Shown here: positions 56,599 to 64,000 of the stretch, piece after piece
Layout: every line of letters starts with the position of its first letter
How positions within the stretch are numbered: position 1 is the first letter of the stretch
The notes under the pieces: generated by a model
Seen by the model: only the letters and a program-made list of their open reading frames with translations
What the model was told of the DNA's origin: nothing
Database searches by the model: none
Assembly (NCBI GenBank): GCA_965153355.1
Contig: OZ231126.1
Span: 61,442,001 to 61,506,000 of the forward strand
Origin: Flaccisagitta enflata
Taxonomy: Eukaryota; Chaetognatha; Sagittoidea; Aphragmophora
Reading direction: 5' to 3'
DNA: 64,000 bases
Program-made: the position numbers and the translations under genes

Positions 56599-56921
56599 AG
56601 ATGGGGTGTATATAATTCCATAACCTTTGATTTTTTCCCCCCCTGCCTTTGATTTTCTTCCCCGCGACGCATCTCCTTAAGTTACCAAATCAATGTTTTT
56701 CTTCCCCATACACCACTAAAACTAGGTGTTAAAGGTTAAAATAGTATTAAATTATGTTTAACTTATCATGTTTTATGATTTTTTACTGCCAAAAGTTATA
56801 TTTTCCCCAATTTTTCTTTTATTTCTCTGTTTTTCTCCCTCCTTTTTCTTCCCTTTCTTCAAACCCTTTGATTATTCCCCCCCCCCTACAGGGGGGGGGG
56901 AATACGGAACAATATACAGGC
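56599..56921. mobile_element. Second, diverged copy of the hAT-like MITE, inverted
   Basis: GGGGTGTATATAATTCC at the left and GGAACAATATACAGGCCC at the right, with TTTGATTTTCTTCCCCGCG inside: the previous element in reverse orientation. GTAGAT occurs directly on both sides (56593-56598 and about 56923-56928), a partial target duplication. The ORF 56754-57059 reads through it. Confidence 0.7.
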
Positions 56922-57187
56922 CCGGTAGATAATGAGTTATCTTTTCGTTTTCTATTAAATGTTCATTCCACGGAGCAAAAAAAAATATTGAAAGAAGTAA
57001 ATTGTGATGGAAGGACCCACAAACCAATGGACAAGGTGGGGGTTAGTCGCGTACCATAAGACCTAAAAGAAAGACGGAATACAACCACCATGGCTTAAGC
57101 TTACACGCTGATCGCCATAAGTACCTTCTTTGAGTTGGTTGTCATGATGTTCCTTCCTGCAACCGGATTTATGTTAAAATCACAGAC
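56922..57187. other. Unassigned, with a short H-type tail
   Basis: GGAAGGACCCACAAACCAAT then GTTAGTCGCGTACCATAAGA near 57045 suggests a degraded element tail. No gene. Confidence 0.35.
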
Positions 57188-57268
57188 AATTAATGTTCAA
57201 TTAGTAATTTCAATTAATGTTCAGTAATTTCAATTAATGTTCAGTAATTTCAATTGATGTTCAGTTAG
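57188..57268 (+). repeat. 20-bp minisatellite (TCAGTAATTTCAATTAATGT)
   Basis: Four units, the last with GATGT for AATGT. Confidence 0.85.
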
Positions 57269-57299
57269 TCGGGAAAAAAGTCGAAGTCAGTCTGGGGAC

Positions 57300-57427
57300 T
57301 GTAATTTTTGAAGCTTTCTCGTCGCGTAAACGCGACTCGAGAAGAAACACGACAAAAAAAAAAAAAAAAAAAAAAAGATTTAAAAAAAAAAAAAATTCAA
57401 ATTTTTTTTTTGAAAAAATAATTGATG
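57300..57427. other. Hairpin and A/T runs
   Basis: GTCGCGTAAACGCGAC at about 57321 is a perfect stem (GTCGCGT/ACGCGAC) extended by CTC/GAG. It is followed by an A-run of about 20 and further A and T runs. Confidence 0.6.
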
Positions 57428-57736
57428 TCCATGATGGCATGCATACTTTAAAGTCCATGACGGCATACTTTAAAGTCCATGACGGCATACTTTAAAGTCC
57501 ATGACGGCATACTTTAAAGTCCATGACGGCATACTTTAAAGTCCATGACGGCATACCTTAAAGTCCATGACGGCATACCTTAAAGTCCATGACGGCATAC
57601 CTTAAAGTCCATGACGGCATACCTTAAAGTCCATGACGGCATACCTTAAAGTCCATGACGGCATACCTTAAAGTCCATGACGGCATACCTTAAAGTCCAT
57701 GACGGCATACCTTAAAGTCCATGACGGCATACCTTA

Positions 57737-57740
<4 letters not shown>
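57428..57740 (+). repeat. 22-bp minisatellite, 14 units
   Basis: Units start CCATGACGGCATAC and end TTAAAGT. The first five or so have TTT after CATAC and all later ones (from about 57551) have CTT, with hardly any other variation. The last unit merges into the GT repeat through AAAGTGTGTG. Confidence 0.95.

Positions 57741-57819
<79 letters not shown>
57739..57819. repeat. (GT)n microsatellite
   Basis: About 40 uninterrupted GT units; source of a poly-CV ORF. Confidence 0.95.
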
Positions 57820-57829
57820 CCCACAACAG

Positions 57830-58400
57830 TAATATATTACTACACAAATAAGTTTATATCTCATAAACCAGACTTCAGATTTACATCGAATTTTGCAGGA
57901 GCTGTTTAATTGACATTATTTACCTGTTTACTAAGTTTTAAAAAAATTCATAAACTTTTACTACCCTTTGCCTATGAAAACTGCTTAAGTCCTAGTAAAA
58001 TATTACTACATAAATAAGCTAATATCTCATAAACCAGACTTCAGATTTAATTCGAATTTTGCAGGGGTTGTTTATTTACTACCCTTTACTTGTATACCAA
58101 ATTAGAAAAAAATTCATAAACTTTTACTACCTTTTGCCTATGTAAATTGCCTAAGTCCTAGTAAAATATTACTACATAAATAAGCTAATATCTTCTAAAC
58201 CAGACTTCAGATTTAATTCGAATTTTGCAGGGGTTGTTTATTTACTACCCTCTACTTGTATACCAAATTAAAAAAAAATTCATAAACTTTTACTACCCTC
58301 TACCTATGTAAACCACCTAAGTCCCAGCTAAATATTACTACAAAAATAATAGGCAAAGGGTAGTAAAAGTTTATGAATTTTTTTGAAAATTGGTACACAA
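57830..58400 (+). repeat. Tandem repeat of about 165-172 bp, three units plus inverted piece
   Basis: ATATTACTACA.AAATAAG, CATAAACCAGACTTCAGATT, TCGAATTTTGCAGG and TTCATAAACTTTTACTACC recur at 57832, 58003 and 58166. At 58350-58400 GGCAAAGGGTAGTAAAAGTT is the inverse of ACTTTTACTACCCTTTGCC, so the array ends in a fold-back. Confidence 0.8.
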
Positions 58401-58553
58401 GCTCCCATTGACATAATAATAACACTGGTAAAGTTTCATGAACTTCTGAAGTCTGGATCCAAAGATATGAGAAGGTCTTAAACCCACTCACAAACAGACT
58501 TACACGATCAGGTCCACCTCATAGTCCACCGACGAAAACTGTTCGTCGGGGAC
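58401..58553 (+). other. Segment ending in a strong hairpin
   Basis: 58524-58553: GTCCACCGACGAA, loop AACT, then GTTCGTCGGGGAC followed by AAAAAAA. Stem of 12 pairs with one mismatch. Same design as 36553-36583. Confidence 0.65.
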
Positions 58554-58555
58554 AA

Positions 58556-58925
58556 AAAAAATATTTATGAGCACAGCTGCTCATCTGTGAGGGCGTTGTT
58601 GAGCATTTTAGCTCATTTAGCTGACTTAGCTCAGACTATTATTTCTGATTTCAAATACGATAAATGAATAAATATTTTCATACTTGTTTAAGCAAGCAAA
58701 TAAAAAAAACATGTCAGTGAGCAGAGCTGCTCATCCGTAAGGGTATTTTAAGTATTCTAGCTCATTTAGCTTACTCTTTTTCTCTAATTAAAAATAGGAT
58801 AGATAAATTAATGTTTTGATTTAAGTATGAAAATAAAAGAAAGCATGTCAGTGAGCAAAGCTGGTTGTCTGGTTGAGTTATTTTAAATATTTTAGATCAT
58901 CTAGCTCATTTGGCTCAGCTCTATT
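58556..58925 (+). repeat. Tandem repeat of about 147 bp, three units
   Basis: GAGCA.AGCTGCTCATC.GT, TTTTAGCTCATTTAGCT and AACATGTCAGTGAGC-type phrases recur near 58566, 58718 and 58858, increasingly diverged. Confidence 0.7.
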
Positions 58926-59447
58926 ATTCTCTGATTTTCAGTGCAATCAATACATACAATCGCTTTTGATTTGATCTAACTAATAAAAAAAATTTCAGTG
59001 ACTGAAAACAAAAGCATGGTGAAAAGTGACCAATGCTTACGACTTTTTTCCACACGGCGACAGTCGCAATTACTGGTAATTTTACCATCAGGATCACTAG
59101 TCATACAGTATGCTTGAACTGTCAAGGTCAGTCAGTGTTTTTATACAGTAACACATACCCAAGCCATAGCATGGGCGATGCATTGTTTTCAATCGTGGAG
59201 TCGCGACTAAATGGGGCTTTGTCCGTCTGTTGCTCGTTGAGTCTGTGATGATCAAATTTCAAAGTGAGAAAATGCGCATTCATTTTGATTGAAGGTACTG
59301 CGGTTGTATGTGTAAGGAGTGTTGAAGTGTAACCGCCGGAGAACTGATGAAAAGCCACTAATCAAGTGGCGTGAAACCTAACTCGGCATTTATTTCGTCG
59401 GAGTCCTCAACGATCTTCGCCGTTGGTTCAAGAAGTGAGAATGCGTC
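58926..59447. other. Unassigned with a hairpin-headed fragment
   Basis: 59196-59330: GGAGTCGCGACTAAATGGGG, CTTTGTCCGTCTGTTGC and GTGAGAAAATGCGCATTC look like a head and part of an H3 body. The remainder is unique. ORFs 59033-59248 and 59128-59358 overlap it and are unsupported. Confidence 0.4.
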
Positions 59448-60660
59448 ATGGGTCAGTTCCGCAGTGGGCGCGATGGAATCCCATACGAACAATCCATTGG
59501 CGGACGCAGCAAAATAACCTATTCAATTCCTCTTCGAATCGTCAAAACCTACAACAAAGATGCATGGTAAGACGAGTCGACCAAAGATTCTAACGGGACG
59601 CCGAGTACTACCGCGCCGTCGTTATCATCATCCTCATCGGCAAAACCCAAAACGGCCGATTCCGGCATAGATTTGGCGGGAGAAGCCGCTGTCGCCGTAA
59701 GGGCCGTCGATGAAGAGAAAGATGATGCCGAGGTTGTTGCCGCTCCCGTCGTGGTCGCCCTACCGCATCATCATCATCATCATCATCGTTAAAGCCCACG
59801 ACGTTGAGAATACAGAACTGCTGCCGTCAACGCCGACGCCAACGCCGAGGAACCGATGGAGGGCGTCGCAAAAGCCACCGCAGTTATTGCAAAAGTCGTC
59901 GGACACGAGGAAGGAACACCGGTGGTTGCTGTTACCACCAAAGAGCCGATGGAGGAAAAGACGCCACATCCGGAAGACGCCGCCGCTGCTGCGGCCGACG
60001 ATGCCGCTGCTGCTTCCGCCGCGGAGCCATCAGAAAAAGCTCCTCCTGCCACCGCCGATCAACTCATTCTCAACGTGGGCGAGGAGGAAGCTGCGATCAT
60101 CGACGACGACAACGCCACCGCCGCCGCCGTTGCCGCGGCATCATCGGATGCCAACGCCGACATTGTTGTTGCTGCCCCAGTCGCCGTAGCTTCTAAAGAT
60201 CGTGTTTCGAAAGCTTCCGTAAAACCGAAGAAGAAGCGACGATGGAACAACAATCGAGGTTTTGAAGAGTTGAACTTGAATGAAATTGAAATTCATGTTG
60301 GTGGTGTTGAATTTCAAAAAAACAACAACAACAACAACAACAACAGAAATCTCGGGTCACTAAGCTCCAATCATTCATCGTCAAACTCGACATCTATAAT
60401 TCGACTTCCTGTTCCTCCTCTACACCATCTTTAGCTTTGATTTCCAAATCTATGCCTTTGAAATCTGTCATCTCTAAAATTCCTCTTCCTACTCCTTTAA
60501 ATCAAGTCTCACCTCAAACTCAATCTGCATTTCATGCCCGTTTCCAAGGTTCTTGATTTCCTTAATTCCCTTCCTCTACTCCAATCAAAATCCTTTATGG
60601 GATTTGGGTATTGCCGAAACTTTATGCCGCCCTATATCCCCCCCACAGGCCACCCCGGGG
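59448..60660 (+). pseudogene. Decayed Ala/Asp/Glu-rich gene
   Basis: The frame of ATG 59448 is coding-like to 60434 but has TAA at 59568, TAA at 59790 and TGA at 59805; 59856-60434 is intact (192 codons). Order: a short basic N-terminal part (MGQFRSGRDGIPYE..), Ser run, acidic/Ala/Val stretch, seven His just before the second stop, an Ala-rich acidic region, a nuclear-localisation-like KPKKKRR (about 60221-60241), RGFEELNLNEIEIHVGGVEF, then eight Asn from an AAC repeat. After the Asn run the coding signal moves to a second frame (KLQSFIVKLDIYN..) until about 60555, then to a third (60546-60657). GTAAG at the first stop could be a splice donor, but downstream sequence still looks coding. Best read as a pseudogene or an assembly-damaged gene. 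Family unknown. Confidence 0.45.
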
Positions 60661-60864
60661 GGTAGTTGGGAAAATTTTTTGGAAAAAATTTAGTCACAAT
60701 CAATTCAGAATTATCTAAAACGTTTGAAAATCTGGTGTTCAAAAAATTGAATTTTTTTGTTTAAGTGGGGTAGCGACTAGCGGGTGTTCCCCCTCCCTTC
60801 TACTTCTGTGTAGGCTGGTCTCGTCTAACTGAAAGCTTCATGATTAAATCTCATAAATAAGGTT
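60661..60864. repeat. Dispersed segment shared with 37.64-37.90 kb
   Basis: CAATCAATTCAGAATTATCT then AAAACGTTTGAAAATCTGG corresponds to CAATCGATTCAGAATTGTCT and following sequence at 37730; both are preceded by a C/G-run palindrome. Confidence 0.5.
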
Positions 60865-61152
60865 TTGCTGAGTGAGTTTTCATACAAAATTTCATGCGAA
60901 TTGTCTGGAAAATTCGCGAGATATCCCTGTTGTGGGCCAAAACGTTGGAGGGTTAGGGTTGGAGGTGCCGAGAGCGACGACGCTGCTGAGGATGACAATG
61001 ACGACAGTAACAACGGCGATCTCAATAACGATAACGACGACGCCGCTGATGGCGGCGACAACAGCGATCTCAGCGACGATAACGGCAATGCGACTGCCGA
61101 GAATAGCGCCGGTTTTCAAAGGGAACAGGTCCATGAAGATTCTCCAAGTTAA
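60865..61152 (+). CDS. Doubtful acidic ORF (95 codons)
   Basis: GAC/GAT-rich sequence 60975-61090 leaves all frames open. The plus frame given encodes an Asp/Asn/Ala-rich acidic protein; another plus frame (60872-61372, 166 codons) is Thr-rich; the minus frame (60892-61167) reads as one long hydrophobic segment. Such multi-frame openness is typical of a degenerate GAC repeat. GC content and position next to 59448-60660 leave open that it is an exon of the same gene, but nothing confirms it. Confidence 0.15.
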   Translation: MLSEFSYKISCELSGKFARYPCCGPKRWRVRVGGAESDDAAEDDNDDSNNGDLNNDNDDAADGGDNSDLSDDNGNATAENSAGFQREQVHEDSPS

Positions 61153-61580
61153 ATCGAGTTTCCGCAAGTTATTTAGTCACTCAGTGACTCATGAAGTCGA
61201 AAGTGAATTGGACGTATCAAGGGTCGTTCGGCAGACGAGGCCGATTTATCGCGTGACGTGTCAGACAAGCACGGTGCTTTGTCCGCTTCGGGCGGGCACG
61301 GCTTTCAACCAAGTAACGGACACATTTGGAAAAGATCAAGGACAGGTTCGTTATCTGTGCTGTTTGACTTAATTTATGGTGCATATAATGAGAATCGATG
61401 CTTGATCATATATGAAAATATCTTGTTAATATATATGCTGTTTGGGTGGGTTCTGAAACCCATCTGATATTTTTGTGGATAGCGAGGTATTGTCTCTTGA
61501 CTCAAATGATAGTCGTTATTTTTATTTGCGTGCACACAACTACGACCTGCTCTGTCTGTCTATTGTTCTGTCCATCTAAA
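61153..61580. other. Unassigned stretch
   Basis: AGTCACTCAGTGACTC at 61174 is a short palindrome. 61520-61560 (TTTGCGTGCACACAAC, then GACCTGCTCTGTCTGTC) is a head fragment. No gene. Confidence 0.4.
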
Positions 61581-61655
61581 ACATTTAGTCGCGGACACGC
61601 GACTACACCTTGCGGTGTCGGTCAGTCCGTCGGGAGGTCCATTGGTCCATCTTAA
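61581..61655 (+). mobile_element. H1 head fragment
   Basis: TTTAGTCGCGGACACGCGAC then TACACCTTGCGGTGTCGGTC and CCGTCGGGAGGTCC; the body is absent. Confidence 0.65.
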
Positions 61656-61678
61656 AATATTTCTAAATTTGCCAGTGG

Positions 61679-61772
61679 TTTGTCAATGGGACGGACAATC
61701 GTAGTTTGTCAAGAGAACGGACAATCATAAATTGTCAAGAGGACAAATAATCGTAGTTTGCTAAGAGAACAG
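61679..61772 (+). repeat. 28-bp minisatellite, short degenerate array
   Basis: Three to four units of the 39.7-kb family (GGACAATCGTAGTTTGTCAA, GAACGGACAATC, AGAACAGACAATAG). Confidence 0.75.
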
Positions 61773-61815
61773 ACAATAGTGTTCAACAACACAAAATTTA
61801 ACCCTCTCCTCTAGA

Positions 61816-61938
61816 TTTTTAGGTGCGACAAAGCACCTCTATAACTGGCTGTCTCCGTCGGTTGGTTAGTCAGTCGGTTGGTCTGTTGGTAACACATTTG
61901 CTCAACAATCCACTTGTTGCACCTTAATGGCCTTAATT
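61816..61938 (+). mobile_element. H2 hairpin-headed element
   Basis: TTTTTAGGTGCGACAAAGCA with pairing arm, CTCTATAACTGGCTGTC, GTCGGTTGGTTAGTCAGTCG, AACACATTTGCTCAACAATC, and the far end GCACCTTAATGGCCTTAA. Confidence 0.85.
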
Positions 61939-61940
61939 GT

Positions 61941-63110
61941 TTTTCAGTCGCGTGCACGCGACGGCATTCTTCCGTTAATCCGTCTGTCGGTTGAAGGGGT
62001 TCCTTAAACTGGATTGGGATGAAACTCGGTACAGTGTTAAAACATGATACAAGAGGTTTGTGTACCAAGTTTCTTTTTTTCTTTTTTCCCCCTTTGATCT
62101 CCTTCCCCATCCCCCATCGGTATGTCCGTTGGTTGAATTTATATATCCTTTTTCATTCATAAGTTCATGGCCATCTTGGTTGGTCTGTCGGTGGAAGGGG
62201 TTCTTCAAGTTGGATTGGAATGAAACTTGGTACAATGAGAGAACATGATATGAAGGGTCTGTGTACTAAATCTCAACCTTTTCCTGCTTTTAACTTACAT
62301 GTAATGACCGATTGATCTTTTTCAGTTGCAAATACGCGGCCGTGTCCGTCTGTTGGTCTGTCCGTCCACCCGTTAAAGGGGTTCCTCAAGTTGGATTAAA
62401 ATGAAATTAGGTACAATGATAGAACCTGTAATGGAGGGTTAGTGTACCAAATTTCAACCTTTTCCTATGATTCGTTTGCACGTAATGGCCGTTTGATTTT
62501 TTTTTTTTCGGTCGCTTGCGCGCGACCGCATTCATCCATTGGTCAGTCTGTCAGTTGAAGGGGTTCCTCAATCTGGATTGGGACGAAACTCGGTACAGTG
62601 GTAGAACATGGTTTGAGGGTTTTGTGTTCCAAGTTTGAACCATCTCCCATGGTTTGTTTGTTCACAATTATCTTTTTGGGCTGCCAGACAAAAAATTCGT
62701 CTGCCAGACGAAAAATTCGTCTGCCAGACAAAAAATTCGTCTACCAGACAAAAAATTTGTCTGCCAGACAAAAAATTTATAAGACACAAGACGCTAGGAG
62801 GAAACCAACCATTTTGTGTGTCCTCTGGTTGGTTTGACGATCTATTAGTACATCAGTCCTCCAAGTGCAGGAAACTTTTTTTTTTTGCCCTTTTTTAGCA
62901 AAAGTGAAGGCCGATGCCCGCTGGGTGGGAGTGATGTTGACTGCATGGGGGTGGTGATGTTGACTGTGGTTGATGTTGACTTTGTGATTGATGCAGACTT
63001 TGTAGAGGTTATACTAATCTGGTTAAGGTGATGTAGACTTAGTTAAGATGATACTAATCTGGTTGAGGTGATGCTGACAGTAATATTACCAATCATTAAC
63101 TTCTTTCTAA
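61941..63110 (+). mobile_element. H4 composite element
   Basis: Monomer heads near 61945 (perfect GTCGCGTGCACGCGAC), 62320 and 62505 (GGTCGCTTGCGCGCGACC), with a partial one near 62150. Bodies carry GTTGAAGGGGTTCCT, AAACTCGGTACAGTG and GTGTACCAAGTTT. The last reads CCCATGGTTTGTTTGTTCAC into GCCAGACAAAAAATTCGTCT units at 62681-62777, then AT-rich tail with AGTGATGTTGACTG repeats. ORFs at 62543-62898 are the CAGACAAAAAATTCGT array. Confidence 0.7.
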
Positions 63111-63203
63111 GATTCATTTGTCAGGACTAAAAAAATCCACATGGCCACACCGTTACTGGTCATTAATTCATAGTTGATTTCTGTTCTCTTTTTTCAGAAA
63201 ACT

Positions 63204-63331
63204 AGGCTGGATACACGGCAATCTAGTCGCGGATGGTTGGGCAGGGGCACCACTCGGAATTCAAAAATGTGATGGACGGACCGACATACTGATGGACCAA
63301 CATGGCAAGGTGTAGTGCCACATCCATGACT
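63204..63331 (-). mobile_element. H1 element with degraded hairpin
   Basis: AGGCTGGATACACGGCAATC, AGTCGCGGATGGTTGGGCAG, CACTCGGAATTCAAAAATGT, a GGACGGACCGACATACTG tract, and CAAGGTGTAGTGCCACATCC where the stem has decayed. The body is closest to 32446-32597. Confidence 0.7.
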
Positions 63332-63367
63332 CACTGGCTGCCATTCCTCGTCATTTTTGAATCAGGT

Positions 63368-63812
63368 GAGGTACACGCTGTATTTTGTCTAAGAACACTG
63401 TTTATAAGAACATCAGCCTCAGATATGGTGAAAAAATAAGAACATCCTAAGAACATACCCAGGCTCAGATTTTCGCACAAATACATTTTACAGTACGCTT
63501 TTATATGATTTTTTGAGGAAACAATAAAAAAACATTGTACAGAATCCTATAACCTAAACAATTCAACTAATTACTCTTATCATTTATATTTTTTTGAATT
63601 TCATGACTTAACATAAACAAAAATTATAAACACTGAGAATATAATATATTCATTTCATTGAATATGACTAATTAGCAACTATGATAAAGAACTTCCATGC
63701 TACATAAATAAGAACAGGTTAAGAACATTTGAGGCTGAAAATTGGCCAAAAATAAGAACGCTGAGCCTCACTTCAAAAAACTGTGTTCTTATAAGAAATA
63801 TGGCGTGTATAA
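63368..63812. mobile_element. Larger TAAGAACATC-family element with inverted ends
   Basis: GTACACGCTGTATTTTGTC, AAGAACACTGTTTATAAGAA at the left pairs imperfectly with TGTGTTCTTATAAGAAATAT and GGCGTGTATAAG at the right. Near each end GCCTCAG or TGAGGCT and TAAGAACAT recur. AT-rich interior, no ORF. Relative at 54293-54468. Confidence 0.5.
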
Positions 63813-64000
63813 GATTTCTGTATGTTTCATTAAGTTGTGTTGGATCATTATTGAGCTTCAAACTCCCTTTGAAGGCTACATTAAGCTGCCATTGAGGCAG
63901 CATGGGATTTCCCATCCACATGTCTTAGAGAATAATAAGGACAGAGAAAAAATAGATTTGCTCTGTATTTGTTTTTCACCTGTTCGCAATCTGCCCCTGC
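63813..64000. other. Unassigned window end
   Basis: The last bases, CACCTGTTCGCAATCTGCCC, resemble the far part of an H1 or H3 body and may be an element cut by the window edge. The minus ORF 63700-63921 is unsupported. Confidence 0.3.

Noticed and set aside
55190-60434. Stop-codon reassignment to explain in-frame stops in coding-like patches
   Set aside because: TAA, TAG and TGA all occur in frame, and frame changes occur as well, so gene decay or sequence error explains them more simply.
60892-61167. Minus-strand hydrophobic ORF, possible membrane protein
   Set aside because: The reverse of GAC/GAT-rich sequence automatically reads as Val/Ile-rich. Opposing plus frames are equally open.

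Overview
The window is a gene-poor, repeat-saturated stretch of a eukaryotic nuclear genome, most likely a non-vertebrate animal. The evidence for this is AT-rich non-coding sequence, long CT/TA/GT/TTTC microsatellites, hAT-type miniature transposons, two large satellite arrays and no bacterial gene organisation. Nothing in the sequence fixes the phylum. I find no intact protein-coding gene, no rRNA and no convincing tRNA. The only coding-like material is a few GC-rich patches (about 37.3-37.6, 38.8-39.2, 55.2-55.7 and 59.4-60.6 kb) that are broken by in-frame stops or frame changes.

Layout. 1-8.7 kb: AT-rich unique sequence with short dispersed elements. 8.7-17.1 kb: satellite 1, about 22 palindromic monomers of roughly 360-400 bp. 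It carries two sequencing-adapter fragments, so parts of it are not genomic sequence. 17.1-26.9 kb: unique DNA with trinucleotide, dinucleotide and minisatellite arrays and a foldback element. 27-34.6 kb: dense nested repeats, including a second foldback element and a host repeat present in both empty and occupied states. 34.6-36.7 kb: composite element with long inverted ends and an internal tandem array of about 150-bp units. 37-41.4 kb: gene remnants, duplicated blocks, and 28-bp and 18-bp minisatellites. 41.4-52.5 kb: satellite 2 (about 450-bp monomers), which switches orientation several times and contains a duplicated junction. 52.5-64 kb: more dispersed elements, two hAT-type miniature elements, a 22-bp minisatellite running into a GT repeat, and a decayed Ala/Asp/Glu-rich gene.

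The most interesting thread is a superfamily of short elements (at least 20 copies here). All begin, on one strand, with a T-run followed at once by a short perfect hairpin, then in most cases CTCTA or CTATA, then a CCGT/GGTC-rich tract. The hairpin stem differs between subfamilies (AGTCGCG, AGGTGCG, AGTTGCG, GTCCGCG), but each subfamily carries the matching complementary arm, as expected if the fold is maintained. For two subfamilies the window holds both an empty and a filled copy of the same host repeat, which bounds the mobile unit. I label these subfamilies H1 (GTCGCG stem; far end reads CAAGGCCGGATACACGG), H2 (GGTGCG stem), H3 (GTTGCG stem) and H4 (tandem monomers of about 175-190 bp inside a larger composite). 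In the feature list, strand + for these elements means the hairpin is at the left end.
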